From: Imhoffiella purpurea
GTDB taxonomy: Bacteria; Pseudomonadota; Gammaproteobacteria; Chromatiales; Chromatiaceae
Length of the DNA stretch: 64,000 bases
Direction of reading: 5' to 3'
NCBI RefSeq assembly: GCF_000585215.1
Contig: NZ_AONC01000006.1
Location: 24,344-88,343, forward strand
Part shown: in pieces, positions 45,608 to 53,182 of the stretch
Numbering within the stretch: the first letter of the stretch is position 1
How the letters are laid out: the number at the start of each line of letters is the position of its first letter
Position numbers and translations under genes: made by a program
The notes under the pieces: generated by a model
The model's input: the letters and a program-made list of their open reading frames with translations, nothing else
Told to the model about the DNA's origin: nothing
Databases searched by the model: none

Positions 45608-47248
45608 TCAGGCCTCCGCCGCCCGGCCCTTCTGCGGGAAGAGTCCGCGCGGGCGTTTCTGGATGAAGAGGATAATGAAGACCAGGACCAGGATTTTGGC
45701 CAGCACGGCCCCGGCCCAGGGCTCCAGGAACTTGTTGACGACGCCGAGCGACATGCCCGCGACCAGGGTCCCCCAGAGATTCCCGACCCCGCCGAAGACC
45801 ACCACCATGAAGGAGTCGATGATGTAGCTCTGCCCCAGATTGGGTCCCACGTTGGTGAGCTGGCTGAGCGCCACGCCGGCGACGCCCGCGATCCCGGATC
45901 CCAGACCGAAGGTCAGGGCGTCGACCCGCGCCGAGCGCACCCCCATGGCCCGCGCCATGGCGCGGTTCTGGGATACCGCACGCACCTGCAGACCCAGCGC
46001 CGTTCTGCGCATCACCAGATAGAGCGCGGCGAAGACGATCAGACAGAAGGCGATGATGACCATGCGGTTCATGGTCAGGGAGAGGACGCTGTTGATCTGC
46101 CAGGCGCCCGACATCCACTCCGGATTGGCGACCGGCACGTTCTGGGGCGAGATGAGGGTGCGCACCAGCTGCTGCAGCACCAGGCTGATGCCGAAGGTCG
46201 CGAGCAGGGTCTCGAGCGGCCGGCCGTAGAGGAAGCGGATCACGCCCCGTTCGATGAGGATGCCGACCGCCCCCGAGACGAGGAAGGCCGCCGGGACGGC
46301 GATCAGGACGGAGGCCCCGATGTGATCCGGCATCAGCTGCTGGACGATGTAGGTGGTATAGGCGCCGAGCATGATGAGCTCGCCGTGGGCCATGTTGATG
46401 ACCCCCATGACGCCGAAGGTGATGGCCAGCCCGATCGCCGCCAGGACCAGGACCGATCCCAGGCTGAGGCCGAAGAAGAGGGTCTCGGCCAGGCTGTAGA
46501 GCTGGAGCTTGAATTCGATGCTGTCCGTCGCCCGCTGCGCGGCCTGGCGCACCTCGGGGTCCGGGTCGGTGTCGATCAGGCGCCGGATGGAGCCGCGCAC
46601 GGCCGGATGCAGGGTGCCTTTCAGTTCGGCCAGCGAGGCGATCCGGGCCTCGGGGTCCGGGCTCTCCAGATCGCCGAGCGCGATCGCGGTGGTCATGGCC
46701 TCGCGCACCTCCGCGTCCGGTTCGTTCGGCATGCGTGCGCGCAGCAGATCCAGACCCTCGGCGTCCAGATTGGCGATCATCTCGGTGACGCCCGACAGAC
46801 GGACCGCCGGATCCGGGTGCGAGAGATCCAGTCCGGCGATGGCCGAACGCAGCTGGCTGCGCAGTCGGTTGTTGATGCGGACGCGTTTGAGCTCGCGCTT
46901 GGAGGCGACGCTTCCGGCCGGCTCTCCGGTGAGTGGGTCGAGGAGATCGTAGCCGTCCGTGCCTCTGGCCGCGACGACCAGGGTCCGGTCGGACTTGCGC
47001 AGATAGAGATCGCTCCCCTGCAGCGCCAGAAGCAGCTTGCGTGCCTGGGGATCGCCGCTGGCGGCGACGAGCGCCACGCCCTCCTCGAGGCTGGCGAACC
47101 GGTTCTCGGCGATCAGCGCGGCGCCCCGCTGAAAGTCGGCCGGATCGGCGAAGGCGGTCGGAATCAGGGCGATCAGCAGGAGTCCGGCGATCAGGCCGGC
47201 TCGCCATCCGCCGGTTCCGCCGCCGCGGCTGAGACATCTGACTGGCAT
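45608..47248 (-). CDS. urtB: Urea ABC transporter permease UrtB, long form
   Basis: A 546-residue LivH-like permease. A signal-like segment (GLIAGLLLIALIPTAFADPA) leads into about 220 residues with HEAT-like repeats (DPAVRLSGVTEMIANLD, DPEARIASLAELKGTL, DPEVRQAAQRATDSI) predicted to be periplasmic. The permease part follows from about residue 255: AIGLAITFGVMGVINMAHGE, ALGLQVRAVSQNRAMARAMG, and GGVGNLWGTLVAGMSLGVVN. The long N-terminal domain is common in proteobacterial UrtB and absent in LivH. It lies about 200 bases after urtA, with a strong stem-loop between. Confidence 0.95.
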   Translation of the reverse strand: MPVRCLSRGGGTGGWRAGLIAGLLLIALIPTAFADPADFQRGAALIAENRFASLEEGVALVAASGDPQARKLLLALQGSDLYLRKSDRTLVVAARGTDGYDLLDPLTGEPAGSVASKRELKRVRINNRLRSQLRSAIAGLDLSHPDPAVRLSGVTEMIANLDAEGLDLLRARMPNEPDAEVREAMTTAIALGDLESPDPEARIASLAELKGTLHPAVRGSIRRLIDTDPDPEVRQAAQRATDSIEFKLQLYSLAETLFFGLSLGSVLVLAAIGLAITFGVMGVINMAHGELIMLGAYTTYIVQQLMPDHIGASVLIAVPAAFLVSGAVGILIERGVIRFLYGRPLETLLATFGISLVLQQLVRTLISPQNVPVANPEWMSGAWQINSVLSLTMNRMVIIAFCLIVFAALYLVMRRTALGLQVRAVSQNRAMARAMGVRSARVDALTFGLGSGIAGVAGVALSQLTNVGPNLGQSYIIDSFMVVVFGGVGNLWGTLVAGMSLGVVNKFLEPWAGAVLAKILVLVFIILFIQKRPRGLFPQKGRAAEA

Positions 47249-47325
47249 AGCGGGCCCTCGGACCGCGTCCCGGTCGCCGGGGCTCGGTCATGGATGTGTT
47301 GGGTTGCGGGATGGTTGAGGAGCTC

Positions 47326-47349
47326 GGCGCCGGGCGGAGAACCGGCGCC
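47326..47349 (-). other. Strong stem-loop between urtA and urtB
   Basis: GGCGCCGG (47326-47333) pairs perfectly with CCGGCGCC (47342-47349) around an eight-base loop. There is no T run after it on the minus strand. Such structures after binding-protein genes often protect the upstream message or lower read-through, giving more binding protein than permease. Confidence 0.45.
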
Positions 47350-47451
47350 AGCCCACCCAGGGACACGCTGGATTGCATGACAGCGCGACCCGTGACTCGG
47401 TCCGTCCCGGTCCGGCCGGTCGGCCGGATTCGGATCGGTCGTGCTACGGGA

Positions 47452-48744
47452 TCAGTAGTTCTGACCGGAGCACTTCTTGGTGACGCGGTTGTAGTTGCCG
47501 CAGGAGATTGGCGGCGTCCAGTCGGCGACGATGTCCTTGCTGCCCGGCAGATAGTCGGACCAGGCGTCTCCGGGCACCTCTTCCTCGGTCTCCCAGACCA
47601 CGGCGAACTGGCCGTCGTCCTGGATCTCGCCGATCAGCACCGGCTTGGTGATGTGATGGTTCTTGAGCATCACCGCCTTGCCGCCGGTCAGGTTGGGCGT
47701 CTCCAGCCCGATGATGGCTTCGGCCACCTTGTCGGGATCGGTGCTGCCGGCCTTCTCGACCGCCTTCACCCAGAGATTGAAGCCGATGTAATGGGCCTCC
47801 ATGGGGTCGTTGGTGACGCGCTTGTCGTCCTTGATGAAGTCGTGCCAGGTGTCGATGAATGCCTCGTTCTCGGGCGTATCGACGCTCATGAAATAGTTCC
47901 AGGCCGCGAGATGGCCGACCAGCGGGCCGGTGTCGATGCCCGAAAGCTCCTCTTCGCCCACCGAGAAGGCGACCACAGGGATATCCTCGGAGGAGATGCC
48001 CTGGTTGCCCAGCTCCTTGTAGAAGGGCACGTTGGCGTCGCCGTTGATGGTCGAGACCACGGCGGTCTTCTTGCCGGTGGAGCCGAATTTCTTGATATCC
48101 GAGACGATGCTCTGCCAATCGGAATGACCGAATGGCGTGTAGTTGAGCATGATGTCCGCGTCCGAGACGCCCTTGGCCTTGAGATAGGCCTCCAGGATCT
48201 TGTTGGTGGTGCGCGGATAGACATAGTCCGTGCCCGCCAGGACCCAGCGTTCCACGCCCAGGTCGTTCATCAGATAGTCGACCGCCGGGATCGCCTGCTG
48301 GTTGGGCGCGGCGCCGGTGTAGAAGACGTTCTTGGAGGACTCCTCGCCCTCGTACTGCACCGGATAGAAGAGCAGGCCGTTCAGCTCCTCGAACACCGGC
48401 AGTACCGATTTGCGCGAGACCGAGGTCCAGCAGCCGAAGACGGCCGCGACCTTGTCCTTCGCCAACAGCTCGCGCGCCTTTTCGGCGAACAGCGGCCAGT
48501 TGGAGGCCGGATCCACCACCACGGGCTCCAGCTTCTTGCCGAGCAGCCCGCCCTTCTCGTTCTGCTCGTCGATCAGCATCAGCATGGTGTCCTTCAGCGT
48601 GGTCTCGCTGATGGCCATGGTGCCCGAGAGCGAATGCAGTATTCCCACCTTGATGGTGTCGGCGGCCGAGGCCATCGACGCGAAACCGATCGAGAGTGCG
48701 GCGGCCAGGACGGCGGCCGAGGCGCGAGACTTGGTTATCGACAT
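47452..48744 (-). CDS. urtA: Urea ABC transporter substrate-binding protein
   Basis: A 430-residue periplasmic binding protein. A signal peptide (about 1-28, cleaving after MASA) is followed by DTIKVGILHSLSGTMAISET, the urea-type opening. VFGCWTSVSRKSVLPVFEEL and NGLLFYPVQYEGEESSKNVF are diagnostic of UrtA/AmiC-like urea receptors, as is GTDYVYPRTTNKI. The ATG at 48744 starts MSITKSRASA. A sigma-54 promoter and two NtrC-like sites lie in the 270 bases upstream, so it is probably induced by nitrogen limitation. First gene of urtABCDE. Confidence 0.97.
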   Translation of the reverse strand: MSITKSRASAAVLAAALSIGFASMASAADTIKVGILHSLSGTMAISETTLKDTMLMLIDEQNEKGGLLGKKLEPVVVDPASNWPLFAEKARELLAKDKVAAVFGCWTSVSRKSVLPVFEELNGLLFYPVQYEGEESSKNVFYTGAAPNQQAIPAVDYLMNDLGVERWVLAGTDYVYPRTTNKILEAYLKAKGVSDADIMLNYTPFGHSDWQSIVSDIKKFGSTGKKTAVVSTINGDANVPFYKELGNQGISSEDIPVVAFSVGEEELSGIDTGPLVGHLAAWNYFMSVDTPENEAFIDTWHDFIKDDKRVTNDPMEAHYIGFNLWVKAVEKAGSTDPDKVAEAIIGLETPNLTGGKAVMLKNHHITKPVLIGEIQDDGQFAVVWETEEEVPGDAWSDYLPGSKDIVADWTPPISCGNYNRVTKKCSGQNY

Positions 48745-48797
48745 GGACGCATATCTCCTGCTGGATGGGTTCGAGCGCATGGTCTCGAATGCCTTAA

Positions 48798-48812
48798 GCA
48801 GGTGGCGTGCCA
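48798..48812 (-). promoter_or_regulatory. Sigma-54 (RpoN) promoter of urtA
   Basis: Read on the minus strand the bases are TGGCACG CCAC CTGC, against the consensus TGGCACG-N4-TTGC. The -24 GG and -12 GC dinucleotides are present with correct spacing; only the first base of the -12 box differs. Transcription would begin about 12 bases further on, near 48786, giving a leader of about 42 bases before urtA. Confidence 0.75.
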
Positions 48813-48877
48813 GTTTTTCGGGTTTCGTTCGGCTTGGTGGGGGAATGTCGGCATATCCGCACTCGAGGGGATTCGAT

Positions 48878-48894
48878 TGCCCTCTATGGGTGCC
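48878..48894. promoter_or_regulatory. NtrC-like enhancer site upstream of urtA
   Basis: TGCCCTCTATGGGTGCC matches 12 of 17 bases of the NtrC site TGCACTATAATGGTGCA, including both TGC/TGC-like arms. It lies about 100 bases upstream of the predicted start of transcription, the usual enhancer distance. Confidence 0.55.
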
Positions 48895-48942
48895 GGGTGG
48901 AATGGCTGCTGGGCGATTATGGTGCGATCGGTTATTGGATGC

Positions 48943-48957
48943 GCACCAAATTGGGAC
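48943..48957. promoter_or_regulatory. Second, weaker NtrC-like site upstream of urtA
   Basis: GCACCAAATTGGGAC agrees with 10 of 15 core bases of the NtrC dyad. Its centre is about 64 bases from that of the first site, close to six helical turns, which would put both on the same DNA face. Confidence 0.4.
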
Positions 48958-49016
48958 TCTTGGGTGTCGGAGATCCAGGTCTGGGTGGAGTCCGGGGGCG
49001 GATTCGGCTCTCGGGG

Positions 49017-50189
49017 TCAGTCTGGTGCCTTGGGGTGGGACATGCAGAATCGCTGGATCAATGAGCGCAGGATGCCCAGCATGGGATCGATGCGATCGAG
49101 CGCCAGATACTCGTCCGGCTGGTGGGCCTGGGCGATGTCGCCCGGGCCGAGCACCAGGGTGTCCATCCCCAGCTGGTTGAGGAAGGGGGCCTCGGTGCCG
49201 AAATTGACCGCTTCGGCGGCGTGTCCGGTCAGCGCCTCGCAGGCCCGGACGATGTCCGCGTCGGCCGGGGTCTCGGCGGGCGGGATGGCCTCGAACAGCG
49301 GCTCGACCGACCATTGGAGGCCGCGCCGATCACCCACCTCGGCCACCCGGCGCGCCAGTTCGGCGCGCAGATCGGCCGGGTCCTGTCCCGGCAGCACCCG
49401 CAGGTCGAGATGCAGCTCGCATTCGCCGCAGATGCGGTTCGGGTTGTCGCCGCCGTGGATGTGGCCCAGATTGATCGTGGGATGGGGCACCTTGAAGGCC
49501 GGGTGGTGGTGGTCGCGCTGCAGCGCCTCGCGCATCGCCAGCACCGAGGCCAGCACCTGATGCATGCCTTCCAGGGCGTTGTTGCCCAGGCTCGGGTCGC
49601 TGGCATGGCCGCTGCGCCCGATCAGCCGCACCGACTCGCCCATGACGCCCTTGTGCATCCGCACCGGACGCAGCCCAGTGGGCTCGCCGATGACCGCATG
49701 GCGGCCGAGCGGCCGTCCGGCGGCGACCAGCGCGCGCGCCCCGTGCATGGCCGACTCCTCGTCCGCCGTGGCCAGGATCATGAGCGGGCGGTCGAGATCC
49801 TTGGCCGAGAGCCCCCGCGCCGCCTCCAGGGCCAGGGCGAAGAAGGACTTCATGTCCGCGATCCCGAGTCCGTAGTAACGGCCGTCGGCCTCGGTCAGCG
49901 CGAGCGGGTCGTGGCTCCAGAGCGGGGCGTCGAAGGGGACCGTGTCCGTGTGTCCTGACAGCACCAGGCCGCCCGGCCCGCTGCCCAGCGTGCCGAGCAG
50001 GTTGAACTTGTCCGGATGGCCCGGGATGGGGAGGATCTCGGCGCGGAATCCGGCCGACTCCAGCCAGCCGGCCAGCAGCTCGACGAGCGGGCGGTTGCTG
50101 CAATCGAAATCGGGGGTGACGCTGCTGACCGAGAGCGTGCCGACGAGCTCGGCGAGCATGGTGACGAGTGGCGGTGCCTGATCGGTCAT
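49017..50189 (-). CDS. argE: Acetylornithine deacetylase
   Basis: A 390-residue M20-family zinc hydrolase that releases ornithine from N-acetylornithine in arginine synthesis. LVLSGHTDTVPFD holds the first metal His and Asp. YGLGIADMKSFFALALEAAR has the bridging Asp, ILATADEESAMHGARALV the catalytic and metal Glu pair, and VIGEPTGLRPVRMHKG a metal-binding Glu/Asp. HKG and the dimerisation-domain segment RSGHASDPSLGNNALEGMHQ are typical of ArgE. LGPGDIAQAHQPDEYL supplies the last His. It is divergent from the GNAT-C39 gene. argH lies 43 kb away in this window. Confidence 0.95.
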   Translation of the reverse strand: MTDQAPPLVTMLAELVGTLSVSSVTPDFDCSNRPLVELLAGWLESAGFRAEILPIPGHPDKFNLLGTLGSGPGGLVLSGHTDTVPFDAPLWSHDPLALTEADGRYYGLGIADMKSFFALALEAARGLSAKDLDRPLMILATADEESAMHGARALVAAGRPLGRHAVIGEPTGLRPVRMHKGVMGESVRLIGRSGHASDPSLGNNALEGMHQVLASVLAMREALQRDHHHPAFKVPHPTINLGHIHGGDNPNRICGECELHLDLRVLPGQDPADLRAELARRVAEVGDRRGLQWSVEPLFEAIPPAETPADADIVRACEALTGHAAEAVNFGTEAPFLNQLGMDTLVLGPGDIAQAHQPDEYLALDRIDPMLGILRSLIQRFCMSHPKAPD

Positions 50190-50281
50190 GGTGGTATGGG
50201 TCTCTTGCGCTGGCCGGCTTGCATTTTGACGGCCGCTCTGTAGATTGCTCCCAGCTTATTCCTCTGTCCGGTCCGTCGCCA

Positions 50282-51445
50282 GTGCCGCCCCCTTCCATCG
50301 CTCGATCCCTCTCGTCGACTCAGTGCGATCCGCTCGTGCGTCCCGCCGTGCTGAGCGATCTCGGCGCCCTGCTCCGGCTCGAGAACGCCTGTTTCGAGAC
50401 CGACCGCATCAATCGGCGCCAGTTCCGCTATCTGCTGACCCGGGGACGCGCCCGCACCCTGATCGCCGAGGCGGACGGCGCGCTGCTCGGTTACGTCCTG
50501 CTGCTGTTCAGCCGCGCGACCTCGGTGGCCCGCATCTATTCGATCGCGGTCTCCGAGCAGGCGCGGGGCCGGGGTGTCGGCCGCATGCTGGTGAAGGCCG
50601 CCGAGGAGGCCGCCTGGGAAGAGGACCGCGCCTATCTGCGCCTGGAGATCCGGCGCGACAACCTGGCCTCCCAGGCGCTGTTCGAGGGCGCCGGCTACCG
50701 GCGTTTCGGGGTCCTCTCGGACTATTACGAGGACCACATGGAGGCGCTGCGCTACGAGAAGACCCTCTCCCCCGGCCTTCAGGCCGAGCTGAAACGGGTG
50801 CCCTTCTACGAGCAGACCCTGGACTTCACCTGCGGACCCTCCTCGCTGATGATGGCGATGCAGGCGCTGCGGCCCTCGCTGGAGCTCAATCGCACCCTGG
50901 AGCTGCGCATCTGGCGCGAATCGACCACCATCTTCATGACCTCGGGGCACGGCGGCTGCGGGCCGCTCGGACTGGCCCTGGCGGCCCATCATCGCGGCTT
51001 CGCGGTCGAGGTCTTCGTCAACGACACGGGCGTGCTGCTGGTGGACTCGGTGCGCAGCCCGGAGAAGAAAGAAGTGATGCGCCTGGTCCAGGAGGACATG
51101 CTGGCCGAGGCGGGCGGGCTCGGGATCCCCATCAACTACGAGACGCTCGGCATCGAGGACCTGCAGAGGCGCTGGGACGGCGGTGCCGTGCCCCTGGTGC
51201 TCATCAGTTCCTACCGCATCTATCAGGAAAAATTCCCCCACTGGGTCGTGGTCACGGGCTTCGACGAGCACTTCGTCTACGTCCACGACCCCTATGTCGA
51301 CTACGACAACGGAGAGACCTCCCTGGACTCCATGGACATGCCGATACAACGCGACGAATTCAGCCGCATGGCCCGCTATGGCCGGGTCGGGCTGCAGGCC
51401 GTGGTCCTGGTCCACGAGCCCGAGGGACGCGAGCGTCATGGCTGA
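50282..51445 (+). CDS. GNAT acetyltransferase fused to a C39-like cysteine peptidase
   Basis: A 387-residue fusion. Residues about 20-160 form a RimI-like N-acetyltransferase: VRPAVLSDLGALLRLENACF, IAVSEQARGRGVGRMLV (acetyl-CoA loop) and LEIRRDNLASQALFEGAGYR. Residues about 180-380 form a papain-like C39 domain: EQTLDFTCGPSSLMMAM holds the oxyanion Gln six residues before the catalytic Cys, and FPHWVVVTGFDEHFVYVHDP holds the His and Asp. There is no ABC transporter, unlike classical C39 proteins. The GTG at 50282 gives a short Pro/Ser lead; a GTG at 50336 begins right at the GNAT domain. It overlaps the following RimK-like ligase by 8 bases, so the two act together. Confidence 0.9.
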   Translation: MPPPSIARSLSSTQCDPLVRPAVLSDLGALLRLENACFETDRINRRQFRYLLTRGRARTLIAEADGALLGYVLLLFSRATSVARIYSIAVSEQARGRGVGRMLVKAAEEAAWEEDRAYLRLEIRRDNLASQALFEGAGYRRFGVLSDYYEDHMEALRYEKTLSPGLQAELKRVPFYEQTLDFTCGPSSLMMAMQALRPSLELNRTLELRIWRESTTIFMTSGHGGCGPLGLALAAHHRGFAVEVFVNDTGVLLVDSVRSPEKKEVMRLVQEDMLAEAGGLGIPINYETLGIEDLQRRWDGGAVPLVLISSYRIYQEKFPHWVVVTGFDEHFVYVHDPYVDYDNGETSLDSMDMPIQRDEFSRMARYGRVGLQAVVLVHEPEGRERHG

Positions 51446-52943
51446 GCATCTGCTCCTGGTCGAACAGCAGGGCGACTGGAAGCCCGGCTTTCCGCGTCTT
51501 CCGGTGGTGACGGCGCGGGACTATCTTGCCGGCGGCGAGCTGGCGGCCAAGCGCGACCTTCGGGTCATCAATCTCTGCCGCAGCTACCGCTATCTCTCGG
51601 TCGGCTACTACTGCTCCCTGCTCGCCGAGGCGCGCGGACACAAGGTCATCCCCAGCGTGCGCACCATGCAGGAGCTCTCCAGCCGCGAGCTCTACGGCTT
51701 GGCGACCGAGGAGCTGGACGCGCTGGCCCAGCGGCTGTTGGCGCGGCGCAAGACCTCGGCCCTGGTCCCGACCGCCTACGAGCTGACCATCTGCTTCGGT
51801 CATTGCGACGTCAAGGAGCTGCAGTCGCTCGCCAGCCTCATCTTCGAAACCTTCCGCTGTCCCATCCTCAAGGTGGAGTTCCGGCTGCAGGGGACCTGGC
51901 GCATCGGCGCCATCAAGGCGCTGCCCCTGGCCTCGGTTCCTTCGGAGGGCGAGGCGACCTTCTTCGGCTCCCTGGAGCGCTATCTGTCCAAGCGCTGGCG
52001 TCAGCCGAGGGCGCGTCTCTCCTATCGCTACGACCTCGCCATCCTCTACGATCCGGACGAGGATCTGCCGCCCTCGGACGCCAAGGCGCTGACCCGTTTC
52101 GTCAAGGCCGGCAAGGCGCTCGGCGTCAACGTCGAGCTCATCCAGCGCAAGGACTACGGAAGGCTCGCCGAGTACGACGCCCTCTTCATCCGCGAGACCA
52201 CCCGCATCGGCCACCACACCTTCCGCTTCGCCAAGAAGGCCGACAGCGAGGGCATGGTGGTGATCGACGATCCGGACTCCATCCTGCGCTGCACCAACAA
52301 GGTCTATCTGGCCGAGCTGCTGGCCGCCCACCGCATCCCCAGGCCCAAGACCCTGGTGCTGCGCAAGGAGAACCTGCTCGACGCCGAGGCCCGGATCGGC
52401 TACCCGGTGGTGCTCAAGATCCCCGAGGGATCCTTCTCGCGCGGCGTCTTCAAGGCCGAGGACCGGACCGCCCTGACCCGAACGGCCACCAAGCTGTTCA
52501 AGGAGTCCGACCTCATCCTGGCCCAGGAGTATCTCTACACCCCCTTCGACTGGCGCATCGGTGTGCTGGGCCGCAAGCCCTTCTATGCCTGCAAGTATCT
52601 GATGAGCCGGAACCACTGGCAGATCGTCAAGCACGAGGCCGACGGCGGGCACGAGGAAGGGGGCTTCGAGACCCTGCCGGTGGAGTCCGTGCCCTCGGCG
52701 GTGATCAAGACCGCCCTGCGCGCGGCCGATCTCATCGGCGACGGTCTCTACGGCGTGGACCTCAAGGAGACGCCCTCCGGCCCCGTGGTGATCGAGGTCA
52801 ACGACAACCCGAGCCTGGACGCCGACGTCGAGGACAAGGTGCTGGGCGACGCCCTCTATTCGCGCCTCATCGCCGAATTCGTCGCCCGCCTCGACCGCCG
52901 CCGCGAGGGCAAGCGCAAGAGCGGGGTCCAGGCCGAGACCTGA
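51438..52943 (+). CDS. RimK-family ATP-grasp ligase with N-terminal extension
   Basis: A 501-residue protein. About 190 N-terminal residues form a domain that goes with this RimK subgroup (NLCRSYRYLSVGYYCSLLAE, ARGHKVIPSVRTMQELSSRE). The ATP-grasp part follows: ETTRIGHHTFRFAKKADSEG, RCTNKVYLAELLAAHRIPRP and VVLKIPEGSFSRGVFKA for nucleotide binding. ILAQEYLYTPFDWRIGVLG and GLYGVDLKETPSGPVVIEVN carry the acidic metal ligands, followed by DNPSLDADVED. Such enzymes join an amino acid, often glutamate, to a peptide or small molecule carboxylate. Coupling to the GNAT-C39 gene suggests a shared peptide substrate. The product is unknown. Confidence 0.9.
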   Translation: MAEHLLLVEQQGDWKPGFPRLPVVTARDYLAGGELAAKRDLRVINLCRSYRYLSVGYYCSLLAEARGHKVIPSVRTMQELSSRELYGLATEELDALAQRLLARRKTSALVPTAYELTICFGHCDVKELQSLASLIFETFRCPILKVEFRLQGTWRIGAIKALPLASVPSEGEATFFGSLERYLSKRWRQPRARLSYRYDLAILYDPDEDLPPSDAKALTRFVKAGKALGVNVELIQRKDYGRLAEYDALFIRETTRIGHHTFRFAKKADSEGMVVIDDPDSILRCTNKVYLAELLAAHRIPRPKTLVLRKENLLDAEARIGYPVVLKIPEGSFSRGVFKAEDRTALTRTATKLFKESDLILAQEYLYTPFDWRIGVLGRKPFYACKYLMSRNHWQIVKHEADGGHEEGGFETLPVESVPSAVIKTALRAADLIGDGLYGVDLKETPSGPVVIEVNDNPSLDADVEDKVLGDALYSRLIAEFVARLDRRREGKRKSGVQAET

Positions 52944-52957
52944 CCGAGAGAAATTTT

Positions 52958-53151
52958 GAACCGCAAAGGCGCAAAGGGCGCAAAGTTGTGGAAATGGCAA
53001 TCAGCCTGCGTGCCAGTGTAGGGCGCAATAGCGACAGCGTATTGCGCCGCATGGCAAGCGGCGGCGAACGATCGCCCATGCGCACCGATGGCATACCGCT
53101 CAATGCATCCGCTTCCCCTTTCTCTTCGCGCCTTTCGCGTCTTTGCGGTTC
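52958..53151. repeat. MITE-like element with about 28-bp terminal inverted repeats
   Basis: The left end at 52958-52985 begins GAACCGCAAAGGCGCAAAGG, and its inverse at 53124-53151 ends TCTTTGCGGTTC, matching with a few mismatches. The internal part contains a perfect hairpin at 53022-53048. Total length is about 194 bases, with no coding capacity. It lies between two plus-strand genes. Both the AACCGCAAAG terminal words and the GGCGCAATA/TATTGCGCC hairpin recall intergenic repeats common in gammaproteobacteria. No target-site duplication is obvious. Confidence 0.65.
53022..53048. repeat. Perfect hairpin GGCGCAATA/TATTGCGCC
   Basis: Nine-base arms GGCGCAATA (53022-53030) and TATTGCGCC (53040-53048) enclose GCGACAGCG. 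It resembles widely dispersed G-C-A-A-T-A type palindromic repeats of gammaproteobacteria and cyanobacteria. Here it is nested in the MITE-like element. Confidence 0.7.
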
Positions 53152-53182
53152 TATTGACCGTATCCAGGATCGACATAGAACG

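Noticed and set aside
48930..48947. GGTGCG...CGCACC inverted pair upstream of urtA
   Set aside because: The arms face the wrong way for an NtrC dyad (GCAC...GTGC is needed); only the neighbouring GCACCAAATTGGGAC was kept as a weak candidate.
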